Positions 24,489 through 33,259 are shown, counted from the first letter of the stretch. The stretch: 64,000 nucleotides of DNA from Didemnitutus sp047777955 (GCF_047777955.1 NZ_CP180537.1:4402001-4466000); one strand, 5' to 3'. The notes: generated by a model from the letters alone, not told the origin. Numbers and translations are program-made.

Positions 24489-25814
24489 ATGTCCCGCCCC
24501 AAGCTCGCGATCGTCGGCACCGGCATCTCCGGACTCGGCTGCGCGCATTTCCTCCACCGGCACTTCGACGTCACGCTCTTCGAGCAGAACCGCCACACCG
24601 GCGGCCACACCCACACGGTGACCGTGCCCGAGCGCGACACCGGCCGCCCGCTGCCGATCGACACCGGCTTCATGGTCTTCAACTACGAGACCTACCCGCA
24701 GCTCACGCGCCTCTTCTCGCAGCTGAACGTCCCGGTGAAGAAGACCGACATGTCCTTCAGCGTCCGCCACGAGGACACCGGCCTCGAATTCAGCGGCTCC
24801 TCCCTCAACCACCTCTTCTGCCAGCGCCGCAACCTCCTCCGGCCGTCCTTCTACCGCATGCTGTGGCAGATCGACCGCTTCAACCGCGAGGCCCTCGACG
24901 CCCTGGAAAACCCCGAGTGGGCGGACGTCACGCTCGCCGACTACGTGCGCCGCCGCGGCTACGGCGCGGACTTCCTCCACCTCTACGTCATCCCCATGAG
25001 CAGCGCCGTCTGGTCCACGCCGCCGGCCCGGATGCTGCAGTTCCCCGCGCGCACGCTCCTGCGCTTCTTCCACAACCACGGCTTCCTCGGCCTGCACACC
25101 CAGCACCAGTGGTGGACCGTCGACGGCGGCGCGCAGCAATACGTCCTGCGCCTCACCACCCCGTGGCGCGACCGCATCCGCCACGACACGCGCGTCATCG
25201 CCGTCCGCCGCTCGCCCGACGGCGTCTTCGTTACCACCGAGGACCGCCACACCGAGCGCTTCGACAAGGTCGTCCTCGCCGCCCACGGCCACGAGTCCCT
25301 CGCCCTGCTCGCCGATGCCACGCCCGACGAAACGCGCCTCCTCCGCGAGTTCCAATACCAGCCCAACACCGCCACGCTCCACACCGACGCCGCCGTCATG
25401 CCGCGCACGCGGCTCGCCTGGTCCGCCTGGAATTACTCCATCGCCCGCAACGCCGCCGGCGAGGTCGAGCCCATGACCATCTACTGGATGAACCGCCTTC
25501 AGGGCGTCTCCGACCGCGAGAACTACTTCGTCTCCATCAACCGCCCCGACCGCCTCGATCCGCGGAAAATCCTCCGCGCGATCGCCTACGAGCACCCGCT
25601 CTTCACCCTCGGCGCCGTGCGCGCGCAGCAGGAAATCCCCGCCCTCAACGCCGCCGCCGCCGGCGCCACCGAGACCTATTTCTGCGGCGCGTGGACGCGC
25701 TACGGCTTCCACGAGGACGGCTTCCTTTCCGCCGTGAACCTCGCGCGCCTCCTCCTCGGCCGCGATCCGTGGGCGAGCGAGGATCCGACCGCCGCGCAAC
25801 TCGCCACCGCCTGA
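24489..25814 (+). CDS. FAD-dependent amine-oxidase-like oxidoreductase (lipid cluster)
   Basis: A 441-residue flavoprotein. The dinucleotide-binding loop is GTGISGLG at residues 10-17, followed by a strand ending in FEQNRHTGGHTHTV, the family's Glu and GGH pattern. The end has YFCGAWTRYGFHEDGFLSAVNLA, which closes the FAD site. This NAD/FAD-binding family (COG2907) regularly lies next to DUF1365 and CFA-synthase genes. In Rhodobacter sphaeroides, as I recall, related genes belong to the furan fatty acid (Ufa) system, where such a protein desaturates a methylated acyl chain. I infer oxidation of phospholipid acyl chains here. The leader holds AAATCCGAAA-type short repeats (24461-24483). Confidence 0.85.
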   Translation: MSRPKLAIVGTGISGLGCAHFLHRHFDVTLFEQNRHTGGHTHTVTVPERDTGRPLPIDTGFMVFNYETYPQLTRLFSQLNVPVKKTDMSFSVRHEDTGLEFSGSSLNHLFCQRRNLLRPSFYRMLWQIDRFNREALDALENPEWADVTLADYVRRRGYGADFLHLYVIPMSSAVWSTPPARMLQFPARTLLRFFHNHGFLGLHTQHQWWTVDGGAQQYVLRLTTPWRDRIRHDTRVIAVRRSPDGVFVTTEDRHTERFDKVVLAAHGHESLALLADATPDETRLLREFQYQPNTATLHTDAAVMPRTRLAWSAWNYSIARNAAGEVEPMTIYWMNRLQGVSDRENYFVSINRPDRLDPRKILRAIAYEHPLFTLGAVRAQQEIPALNAAAAGATETYFCGAWTRYGFHEDGFLSAVNLARLLLGRDPWASEDPTAAQLATA

Positions 25815-25935
25815 GCATGCCGCCGCGCACGAGCCATCACGCTGCCGGCCGGGACACCGCTCGCCCAGCCGCCTTCCCGCGGCGCCTTAACCGCGCGCCG
25901 CAAGTCTGCGCCCCGCGCTTCGATCCCGTCCGCCG

Positions 25936-26792
25936 GTGAATTCCTGCCTCTACGAGTGCCGCGTGATGCATCATCGCTTCGCCCCGAAGCGACACCGCTT
26001 CTCCTATCGCCTGTTCTACCTCGCCCTCGACCTCGACGAGCTCGACGCCCTGTCCGCGCGCCTGCGCCTCTTCTCCGTCAACCGCCCGAATCTCTACGGC
26101 CTGCGCGAAGCCGACTTCTTCCCCACGCACGAGCCGCTGCACAACGCCTCGGGCGCCGACCGCGCGGTCCCGCCGCGCACCGCGCCGGCCGCGCCCCCAT
26201 CCCGCCTCAAGCAGCGCGTCCTCGCCTGGCTCGCCGACCGCGGCATCGACCTCGCCGGCGGCCGCGTCCTGCTCGTCACGCTGCCGCGCATCGCCGGCTA
26301 CCAGTTCAACCCGGTCTCGTTCTACTTCTGCTTCGATCGCGCCGGCGCGCCCGTCGCCGCCCTCGCCGAGGTGACCAACACCTTCCGCGAGATGAAGACC
26401 TTCCACGTCCGCGAGCGCGCCGGCGCCGCGACCTTCCACCTCCGGACGCCGAAGCATTTCTACGTCTCGCCGTTCTCGGACGTCGACGTCGAGTTCGACT
26501 TCACGCTGCGCACGCCCGACGCGCGCCTCGCCGTCCGGATCGACGACTACGCCGGCGGCGCGCGCACGCTCACCAGCACGCTCCACGGCGCGCGCGCCGC
26601 GCTCACGGACGCGCGCCTCGCGTGGTTCACCCTCAAGTATCCGCTGCTCACCCTGCGCGTCATCGCGCTGATCCACTGGCACGCCTTGCGCTTGTGGCTG
26701 AAGCGCATCCCTTGGTTCGCGAAGGCCGGCCGCGCCGCCGAGCAGCGCGACCTGCACCGGCCGCACCCTCCCTCGCTTCCGTCCCGCCATGA
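25936..26792 (+). CDS. DUF1365 protein (frameshift near 3-prime end as sequenced)
   Basis: Member of DUF1365 (COG3496), about 285 residues when repaired. Marks are YECRVMHHRFAPKRHRFSYR at the start, then PVSFYFCFD, EVTNTFREMKTF and HFYVSPFSDV. The function is unknown, but the family is constantly linked to the FAD oxidoreductase and CFA synthase. The start is GTG 25936. As sequenced the frame runs past the next gene start without a stop. One extra C in the run 26766-26768 would end it at TGA 26790-26792, giving an ATGA overlap with the CFA gene and a C-terminus RPHPSLASVPP. I take that as the true end. Confidence 0.8.
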
Positions 26793-28084
26793 GCTCGCCC
26801 AAAGCCACCACCGCGCCGACCCTCGCCGGCGACGCCTCCCGCACCCCGTCCTTCGCCGCGCGCGCCGTGCTCGACGCCTTCGCGCGCATGCCGCGCGGAC
26901 AGCTCCGGGTCGAGCTGCCCGACGGCACCGCCCGCCTCTTCGGCGAGACGCCGTTCCTGGTGCGCGAGGTCGCACCGGGCGTCGCCAACGCCGCCGTGCT
27001 GCGCGTGCGCCGCGAGCGCTTCTTCTCCCGCTGCGTGCTCGGCGGCGACATCGGCTTCGCCGAGGCGTTCATCGACGGCGACTGGGACACGCCCGACCTC
27101 ACCGCCCTCATCGGCTGGTTCATCCTCAACCTCGAGCACGCGCCCACCCTCTCGGGCTCGGCGCGCGCGCGCGGCCTCGCGCTCAACGTCCTGCGCTTCG
27201 CCAACCGCCTCGGCCACCTCCTCCGCGCCAACACCCGCGCCAACGCCCGCCGCAACATCGCCGAGCACTACGACCTCTCCAACGACTTCTTCGCCCTCTG
27301 GCTCGACGACACCCTGATGTATTCCGCCGCCAAGTGGGAACGCGCCGACGCCACGCTGCGCGAGGCGCAGGTCGCCAAGAACGACGCGCTCTGCCGCAAG
27401 CTCCACCTGCGCCGGACCGACCACGTGCTCGAGATCGGCACCGGCTGGGGCGGCTGGAGCCTCCACGCCGCGCAGCACTACGGCTGCCGTGTCACCACGC
27501 TCACGCTCTCCCGCCAGCAGCGCGACCTCGCCGTCCAGCGCATCGCCGCCGCCGGCCTCTCCGACCGCATCGAGGTCCGCCTGCAGGACTACCGCGACGT
27601 CACCGGGCAGTTCGACAAGATCGTTTCCATCGAGATGCTCGAGGCCGTCGGCCACGAGTTCCTGCCCGACTACGCCGCCGCCTGCGCCCGCCTGCTCAAG
27701 CCGGACGGCCTCGTCGCGCTGCAGTTCATCACCTGCCCCGACGCGCGCTACGACGAGTTCCGCCGCGGCGTGGACTTCATCCAGAAACACATCTTCCCCG
27801 GCTCGCTCCTGCTCTCGGCCAACCGCCTCAACCACCTCTTCGCCCGCGCCGGCGGCTTCGTGCTGCACGGCCTCGAGGACATGGGCCGCGACTACGCGCG
27901 CACGCTGCGCACCTGGCGCGACGGCTTCCACCAGCGGCTCGACCGCGTCCGCGCCCTGGGCTTCGACGAGCGCTTCATCCGCAAGTGGGACTACTATCTC
28001 GCCTACTGCGAGGCCGCCTTCGCGCTCCGCAACATCTCCGTCGTCCAGACCGTCCACACCCGCCCAAACAACCTGAGCTTCTGA
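26789..28084 (+). CDS. cfa: Cyclopropane-fatty-acyl-phospholipid synthase family methyltransferase
   Basis: A 431-residue SAM-dependent enzyme that adds a methylene or methyl carbon across a double bond of an acyl chain already in phospholipid. The N-terminal lipid-facing domain (residues 1-140) is present. NIAEHYDLSNDFF is the family signature before the core, motif I is VLEIGTGWGGW (GTGWG at residues 217-221), and VSIEMLEAVGHEFL holds the bicarbonate-binding Glu region. QFITCPD replaces the usual QTI stretch. It overlaps DUF1365 by ATGA. The product could be a cyclopropane ring, a methyl branch or a furan precursor; the cluster context leaves this open. Confidence 0.9.
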   Translation: MSSPKATTAPTLAGDASRTPSFAARAVLDAFARMPRGQLRVELPDGTARLFGETPFLVREVAPGVANAAVLRVRRERFFSRCVLGGDIGFAEAFIDGDWDTPDLTALIGWFILNLEHAPTLSGSARARGLALNVLRFANRLGHLLRANTRANARRNIAEHYDLSNDFFALWLDDTLMYSAAKWERADATLREAQVAKNDALCRKLHLRRTDHVLEIGTGWGGWSLHAAQHYGCRVTTLTLSRQQRDLAVQRIAAAGLSDRIEVRLQDYRDVTGQFDKIVSIEMLEAVGHEFLPDYAAACARLLKPDGLVALQFITCPDARYDEFRRGVDFIQKHIFPGSLLLSANRLNHLFARAGGFVLHGLEDMGRDYARTLRTWRDGFHQRLDRVRALGFDERFIRKWDYYLAYCEAAFALRNISVVQTVHTRPNNLSF

Positions 28085-28140
28085 AACCGGGCGGCGCCCC
28101 CTCGCGCCTCCGCCTTCCGTCTCCAGTCCTCCGTCCTCCG

Positions 28141-28539
28141 ATGATCTGGTTCCTCCGCGTTCTCTTCTCGCTCGTGATCGTCTCGATGCTCGGGGTCACC
28201 AGCTGGGCCAGCCTGCACCAGCCGCTGGGCGAATTCGCCCGCAGCGCCACCTTCCGCGAGCCGTGGGTGATCGCGACGCTTTTCGATGCCTACTGGGCGT
28301 TCATCACGTTCTTCGTCTGGGTGGCGTGGAAGGAAGGCACGCTCGCCGCCCGCGTGCTCTGGTTCGTCAGCATCATCCTGCTCGGCAACCTCGCCATGGC
28401 GACCTACCTGCTGCGCGAGCTCTTCGCCGTCCCCGCGGACGCGCCGCTCGCCGAGGTCTTCGCCCGCCGCAACGCCGGCCGCGTCGCGCTCCCCGCCGTC
28501 CTCGCGGCGCTTTCCGTCGGGGTCTACCTGCTCGCGTGA
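28141..28539 (+). CDS. DUF1475 membrane protein
   Basis: A 132-residue inner-membrane protein with four hydrophobic segments near residues 4-24, 43-62, 72-92 and 112-130. The pattern FDAYWAFITFFVWVAWKEG and LGNLAMATYLLREL matches DUF1475 (PF07343), a family of unknown function. It is preceded by a C/T-rich leader made of CTTCCGT/CCTCCGT units. Its stop overlaps the start of the DUF2062 gene (GTGA at 28536-28539), so the two are coupled. Membership in the lipid cluster suggests a role in the membrane step. Confidence 0.78.
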   Translation: MIWFLRVLFSLVIVSMLGVTSWASLHQPLGEFARSATFREPWVIATLFDAYWAFITFFVWVAWKEGTLAARVLWFVSIILLGNLAMATYLLRELFAVPADAPLAEVFARRNAGRVALPAVLAALSVGVYLLA

Positions 28540-29027
28540 ACGCCCCGGCTCCGCGTCCGGGCTTCTGGCAGCGCCGCATTGTCCAGCCCGTCGTCGCCCA
28601 GCTCACGCAGGGCATCACGCCCGACCGCATCGCGCTCACCCTCGGCGTCGGGCTGGCGTGCGGCGTGTTTCCGTTCCTCGGCTTCACCACCGCCCTGTGC
28701 TTCGTCGTGGCCGCGGCGCTGCGGCTCAACCAGCCGCTCATCCACGTGGTCAACCAGCTGCTCTGGCCCGTGCAGCTCGCGCTCATCCCGGTCTACGTGC
28801 GGCTGGGCGCGGCGCTGTTCGGCCCCGCGCCGCTGCCGTTCGACCCGCACGAGGTCGCCCGCGTGTTCGTGGCGTCGCAACGCGAGTTCTGGTCGCGTTT
28901 CGGCCTGATGGGCCTGCAGGCGCTCGCCGCCTGGCTGCTCTCGCTGCCGCTGCTCGTGGGCGGGGTCTGGCTCGTCGCCCGGCCGATCTTGCGCCGCCTC
29001 GCATCCGCCCGCGCCGCCCGGTCGTAA
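28536..29027 (+). CDS. DUF2062 membrane protein
   Basis: A 163-residue protein starting with GTG 28536 inside the DUF1475 stop. TQGITPDRIALTLGVGLACGVFPFLGFTT is the DUF2062 signature, followed by a second hydrophobic hairpin (LNQPLIHVVNQLLWPVQLALIPVYV-like, residues 70-100) and a C-terminal transmembrane pair. DUF2062 domains are often found beside glycosyl- or acyl-transfer enzymes, with no known activity. It ends 7 bases before the DUF1295 gene. Confidence 0.83.
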   Translation: MNAPAPRPGFWQRRIVQPVVAQLTQGITPDRIALTLGVGLACGVFPFLGFTTALCFVVAAALRLNQPLIHVVNQLLWPVQLALIPVYVRLGAALFGPAPLPFDPHEVARVFVASQREFWSRFGLMGLQALAAWLLSLPLLVGGVWLVARPILRRLASARAARS

Positions 29028-29034
29028 GACAGGG

Positions 29035-29847
29035 GTGCCTGCTCTGACGCTCGTCCTTCTCGCGCTCGCCGCCCTTGGCGGCGCCTTCGCCGCGCTCTAC
29101 TTTCTCGCGCGGCGCCTGGACAACTACGGCATCGTCGACGTGGCCTGGGCCTACGCCTTTGCGCCGGTGGCGTGGTTCTACGCCGCCGCGGGCACCGGCT
29201 GGCTGCCGCGCCGCGTGACGATCGCGATCCTCGTCACGCTCTGGGCCGCGCGGCTCGGCACGCACCTGCTGCGCCGCGTCGCCGGCCACCATCCGGTCGA
29301 GGACGGGCGCTACGGGCAGCTGCGGCGCGACTGGGCGGGGAATTTCGCCGCGAAAATGTTCGGGTTCTTCCAACTCCAGGCGGTCTCGATCGTGCTGCTC
29401 GCCGTGCCGTTTCTCCTGCCCGCGCTGAACCCGACGCCCGCGTTCTCCGCGCTCGAGCTGGCCGGCGTCGCGCTCTGGCTGCTCGCGCTGGCCGGCGAGG
29501 CCACCGCCGACGCCCAGCTCGCGGCCTTCAAGCGCGACCCGGCCCACCGCGGCCGCGTCTGCAACGTCGGCCTGTGGCGCTACAGCCGTCACCCGAACTA
29601 TTTCTTCGAGTGGCTGGTCTGGGTGGCGTATCTGCTCTTCGCCCTCGCCTCGCCCTGGGGCTGGCTCGCCGCGATCGCGCCGGCCGCGATCCTCTACCTC
29701 CTCCTGCGCGTCACCGGCATCCCGCTGACCGAGGAGCAGTCGCTCCGCTCGAAAGGCGACGCCTATCGCGCCTACCAGCGCACCACGAGCGCCTTCGTGC
29801 CGTGGTTCCCGCGCTCGGAGGGCAGCGGACCGCAGACGCCGCACTGA
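29035..29847 (+). CDS. DUF1295 membrane oxidoreductase-like protein (steroid 5-alpha-reductase fold)
   Basis: A 270-residue polytopic membrane protein. The C-terminal third has the DUF1295/isoprenylcysteine-methyltransferase-like pattern: GRVCNVGLWRYSRHPNYFFEWLVW, then TGIPLTEEQSLRSKGDAYRAYQRTTSAFVPWFP. The RHPNYF and the late Glu-Glu and Tyr are the NADPH or SAM contact positions in the superfamily. The start is GTG 29035, 7 bases after the DUF2062 stop. In lipid clusters such a protein could reduce a double bond in an acyl chain; that is inference. A C/T-rich tract follows before the next gene. Confidence 0.85.
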   Translation: MPALTLVLLALAALGGAFAALYFLARRLDNYGIVDVAWAYAFAPVAWFYAAAGTGWLPRRVTIAILVTLWAARLGTHLLRRVAGHHPVEDGRYGQLRRDWAGNFAAKMFGFFQLQAVSIVLLAVPFLLPALNPTPAFSALELAGVALWLLALAGEATADAQLAAFKRDPAHRGRVCNVGLWRYSRHPNYFFEWLVWVAYLLFALASPWGWLAAIAPAAILYLLLRVTGIPLTEEQSLRSKGDAYRAYQRTTSAFVPWFPRSEGSGPQTPH

Positions 29848-29923
29848 GGCTCCCACCCTCGCCCGCCGCTCTCCGCCTCTGCCCTCCGTCCCCGGTCCTC
29901 TGTTTTCCGTCCTCCGCTCTCTC

Positions 29924-30943
29924 ATGATCGATTCCCTCCTCGCCCGCGATCTCCTGCCCGACCCGCTCATCCGCTTCGGCATCCGCCGCCTGCTCCGCCA
30001 GCGCCTGCGCGAGATCGAGGAGCCCTCGGGCGCCACCGCCACCGCGCGCTTCGCCGCGGAGCTGCGCACGCTGCCCATCGCGATCAACACCGCGGAATCG
30101 AAGGAGCAGCACTACGAGGTGCCGACGCGCTTCTACGAACTCTGCCTCGGCCCGCGGCTGAAATACTCCTCCGGCTTCTACGCCACCGGCCGCGAGACGC
30201 TCGCCGAGGCCGAGGAGGCGATGCTGGCGCTCACGAGCGAACGCGCGCAGCTGCGCGACGGCCTCGAGATCCTCGAGCTCGGCTGCGGCTGGGGCTCGCT
30301 CACGCTCTGGATGGCGGAGAAGTATCCGCACGCCCGCATCACCGGCGTCTCGCACTCGCGCACGCAGCGCGAGCACATCCTCGCCGAGGCGAAACGCCGG
30401 GCGCTCCCCAACGTGGAGATCATCACCTGCGACATGAACCATTTCACCATCGACGCCGGGCGGTTCGACCGCGTGGTGTCGGTCGAGATGTTCGAGCACA
30501 TGAAGAACTGGCCGCGGCTCCTGGCGAACGTCGCGCGCTGGCTCCGGCCCGGCGGGCTGTTCTTCGCCCACGTCTTCACCCACTCCCGCTTCCCCTATCA
30601 CTTCGTCGCCCGCGACGGGAGCGACTGGATGAGCCGCCACTTTTTCACCGGCGGCATGATGCCGTCGCACGACCTGTTCAAGGAGTTCCAGGACGACCTG
30701 CGCCTGCTCCAGGACTGGAAGGTCAACGGCACGCACTACGCGCGCACCGCCGAGCACTGGCTGCAGAACATGGACGCGCACCGCGCGGCCATCCTGCCGC
30801 TCTTCGCCGCGACCTACGGGCCGCAGCACGCACGCCGCTGGTGGGTGTGGTGGCGCGTGTTCTACCTCGCCTGCGCCGAGCTGTGGTGGTTCCGCGGCGG
30901 CGAGGAGTGGCACGTGAGCCACTACCTGTTCCAGAAGCGCTGA
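29924..30943 (+). CDS. CFA-synthase-related SAM methyltransferase
   Basis: A 339-residue class I methyltransferase distinct from the canonical CFA synthase upstream. ESKEQHYEVPTRFYELCLG is the family pre-motif, LELGCGWGS (GCGWG at residues 120-124) is motif I and VSVEMFEHMKNWPRLL is motif IV. The N-terminal 80 residues replace the longer lipid-binding domain of Cfa. Its closest general resemblance is to coclaurine-N-methyltransferase-like and lipid methylases. A second carbon-adding enzyme in one cluster suggests sequential methylation of an acyl chain, as for dimethyl furan fatty acids. It is the last gene of the cluster and converges on a VOC gene 6 bases away. Confidence 0.87.
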   Translation: MIDSLLARDLLPDPLIRFGIRRLLRQRLREIEEPSGATATARFAAELRTLPIAINTAESKEQHYEVPTRFYELCLGPRLKYSSGFYATGRETLAEAEEAMLALTSERAQLRDGLEILELGCGWGSLTLWMAEKYPHARITGVSHSRTQREHILAEAKRRALPNVEIITCDMNHFTIDAGRFDRVVSVEMFEHMKNWPRLLANVARWLRPGGLFFAHVFTHSRFPYHFVARDGSDWMSRHFFTGGMMPSHDLFKEFQDDLRLLQDWKVNGTHYARTAEHWLQNMDAHRAAILPLFAATYGPQHARRWWVWWRVFYLACAELWWFRGGEEWHVSHYLFQKR

Positions 30944-30949
30944 CGCGCC

Positions 30950-31375
30950 TCAGTAGTTCGGCCAGATGCCGGGCGTGACCAGCTCGAGCAGGTGGCCGTC
31001 GGGATCGCGGAAATACACGCTGCGGCCGCCGCGCTCCCACTGCGCGTCGCCCTCGAGCGCGACGCCGGCCGCCGCCAGCCTCGCCTTCCACGGCTCATAG
31101 GCGTCGTGCGCGATCGCCAGCCCGAGGTGGTGCGGCCCCCGGCCGTCGTGCGGCGGGATCACCCCGCCCGGCACCACCGTCGGGGCGAGCGTGCCGCCGC
31201 GCTTGAAGAGCAGCAGCACCTGCCGCCCGCCGGGATTCAGCGCCTGGAAGCGCACGCCGTCGCCACCCAGCACCGCGAGGCCGAGCACGTCGCGGTAGAA
31301 CGCCACGGCGCGCGCCAGGTCGTCGACGTAGAGGATGGTTTCGACCACGCCTTCGATGCGGGGAGGAGTCGGCAT
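30950..31375 (-). CDS. VOC-superfamily (glyoxalase/bleomycin-resistance-like) protein
   Basis: A 141-residue protein with one VOC fold. VVETILYVDDLARAVAFYRDVLGL is the first module, PHHLGLAIA the start of the second with its metal-binding His, and VYFRDPDGHLLELVTPGIWPNY the closing strand with the conserved Glu. The frame extends to 31666, but that part is not family-like, and ATG 31375 fits. Members include fosfomycin-resistance enzymes and dioxygenases; the substrate here is unknown. Two VOC genes occur in the window, each beside lipid genes. Confidence 0.85.
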   Translation of the reverse strand: MPTPPRIEGVVETILYVDDLARAVAFYRDVLGLAVLGGDGVRFQALNPGGRQVLLLFKRGGTLAPTVVPGGVIPPHDGRGPHHLGLAIAHDAYEPWKARLAAAGVALEGDAQWERGGRSVYFRDPDGHLLELVTPGIWPNY

Positions 31376-31451
31376 GCCGCCAAGGCATCCGTTTTCCCGC
31401 GGAAGGCAACGCCCCATGCACCCGCGCGGCGGCTTCGGCCGTAGATTGGGC

Positions 31452-32195
31452 ATGGGGCGGCTCCTCGCGTTTCTCCCGCTGCTGCTCGCCGGCGTGCTGC
31501 CGGCGCGCGCCACGCCGCTCGCCGACGCGCTGGCGGCGGAGGCCCGGCTCGATTCGCGCGCAGCCCTGGCCGGTTTCCTCGCCGCCGCGCAGGCGGCGCC
31601 GAACGACGCCTTCATCCTGCAGAAGATCGCCCGGCAGTATTCCGACCTCGTCGTCGACCAGACCACGGACGAGGACCGCCGCCGCTACGCCGCGGCCGCC
31701 CTCGCCTACGCCGAGCGGGCCGTCGCGCTCGAGCCCGGCAACGCCGTGAACGTGCTCTCCCTCGCCGTCGCCCGCGGCAAGCTCGCCACCTACAGCGACA
31801 CCCGCGAGAAGGTCCGGCTCTCGCGCCAGATCCGCGCCGACGCCGAGCGGGCGCTGGCCCTCGCCCCCGACTACGCCTGGGCGCACCACGTGCTCGGTCG
31901 CTGGCATTACGAGGTGGCGGAGCTGGGCGCGACGGCGCGGCTCTGGGTGCGGTTGTTCTACGGCGGCCTGCCGCCGGCCAGCCGCACCGAGGCTGTCGTC
32001 CACCTCGAGCGCGCCACGCAGCTCGAACCCGACGAGCTCAACCACTGGCTCGACCTCGGCTTCGCCTACGCCGCCGCCGGCGATGCGACCCGGGCCCGGG
32101 CGGCCTGGGCGCACGGCCTGGCCATGCCGCCCCGCGCCCGCCACGACGCACCCGCCCAGCAGCGCGCCCGCGCGGCGCTGGCAAAGTTGCCCTAG
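31452..32195 (+). CDS. Exported TPR-like protein
   Basis: A 247-residue protein with a signal peptide from ATG 31452 (MGRLLAFLPLLLAGVLPARA, cleavage near residue 21) followed by helical repeats of the tetratricopeptide kind. The repeats with Tyr-Ala-Glu-Arg-Ala-Val-Ala-Leu-Glu-Pro and Leu-Ala-Pro-Asp-Tyr-Ala-Trp-Ala-His-His patterns resemble the RMD (regulator of microtubule dynamics) TPR family found in some bacteria and eukaryotes. It probably scaffolds proteins in the periplasm. Starts at 31335 and 31416 in the same frame are possible but lack a signal peptide. Confidence 0.78.
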   Translation: MGRLLAFLPLLLAGVLPARATPLADALAAEARLDSRAALAGFLAAAQAAPNDAFILQKIARQYSDLVVDQTTDEDRRRYAAAALAYAERAVALEPGNAVNVLSLAVARGKLATYSDTREKVRLSRQIRADAERALALAPDYAWAHHVLGRWHYEVAELGATARLWVRLFYGGLPPASRTEAVVHLERATQLEPDELNHWLDLGFAYAAAGDATRARAAWAHGLAMPPRARHDAPAQQRARAALAKLP

Positions 32196-32293
32196 CGCGT
32201 TGCGAGTCACCGCGTCGCCGCCGGCATCGCGCGACACATGGCCGTCAACGCGTCTGGCCCGGCTCGATCGGATGTGCGCCGCGCAATGAGACC

Positions 32294-33052
32294 CTATGGG
32301 ATCTCGAAATCGGCCACGATCGGACGGTGATCAGAGCCGATCGCGCCCTTCACGTGGTAGAGGTCGCGAATACGGGCGCTGCGGTTCGGCGTCGTGAGGG
32401 CGTAGTCGAGCCGCCTCTGCACATTCTTGCCGAACCACGTGAAGACATCGCTCCCGCCGCAGGCGCTCACATTTCCATGCAGATCGATGTTTTGGGGCGC
32501 CGGAGGACGCCAGCCGCCGTGATAATAACCGGCGAGATACGGCACGTTCGCCCAGCGCGCTTCGTCGCGATTGAAGTCACCGATGCCGACGCATGGCTGG
32601 CCGATGCTCTCCCACGTCTGCAAAAGCCGCTGCAGCCGCGGACCCTCGCCCTTGTGATGCAGCAGAATCGGCGCGAGCAGGAATGGCGTGTCGCCGATCC
32701 CGGTTTGGAACAACTGGTAGCCGGCGGCCGCCGCCAGCTCGGGCTGCGCGTGAGGCGTGAGGGCAAGCCCGGCGCGCGCATACACCGCGACCTCGCGCCG
32801 GGTCTTCCCGGAAGGACTGACGCTCAGCACCGCGATTCGCGGCGCGCCGAAGCCGGCGGACTGGAGCACGGTGTCGCAAGCGGGATTCGCGCTTTGCGCG
32901 GCAGTGGAATTCCGGTTCGGCGGGTTGTATTCGATGATAACGACGAAGTCGGGGCGTATCCCGGCGAGCATCGTCGTCAGGCAGGCCTTCTGTCCCGGCC
33001 GCAGTTTGCCGTCGTGGATGTTCCAGCTGAGGACGCGGAAGGCTGTGCTCAT
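32294..33052 (-). CDS. Endonuclease/exonuclease/phosphatase family protein
   Basis: A 252-residue EEP-fold hydrolase. Motifs are FRVLSWNIHDGK (metal-binding Asn), VVIIEYN (catalytic Glu), GIGDFNRDEARW (Asp/Asn pair) and GSDHRPIVADFEIP at the end (Asp-His). No signal peptide is visible. The family includes DNases, phosphodiesterases and cytolethal-distending-toxin-B-like enzymes; the middle part with ACGGSDVFTWFGKNVQRRLDYAL resembles that CdtB-like branch, where the loop sets substrate preference. Its base composition looks slightly less GC-rich than its neighbours, which may hint at transfer. Confidence 0.82.
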   Translation of the reverse strand: MSTAFRVLSWNIHDGKLRPGQKACLTTMLAGIRPDFVVIIEYNPPNRNSTAAQSANPACDTVLQSAGFGAPRIAVLSVSPSGKTRREVAVYARAGLALTPHAQPELAAAAGYQLFQTGIGDTPFLLAPILLHHKGEGPRLQRLLQTWESIGQPCVGIGDFNRDEARWANVPYLAGYYHGGWRPPAPQNIDLHGNVSACGGSDVFTWFGKNVQRRLDYALTTPNRSARIRDLYHVKGAIGSDHRPIVADFEIP

Positions 33053-33259
33053 GGGCGACGCCCACCGAGGGGAATTTCGGCTTCGCCGCGCGCGTCCGCC
33101 CTTCCACCGCCGGCGTGCGGCGCGGCGAGGAGGGCATCGCCGCCGTTGTTTGTGGAGACGCGCGGGCTCATCAGCAGGCTCCGATTTCAGGGCCCGACCG
33201 GCGGCGGTCAAGCTGCGGGGCGCCGCCGACATGCGTTTGCGCCTTCCGGTCGTCTTGAC

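Noticed and set aside
24489..28084. Tuberculostearic acid (BfaA/BfaB) type pathway
   Set aside because: The FAD protein is amine-oxidase-like and not the FAD-binding oxidoreductase of BfaA, so the Ufa-like reading fits better.
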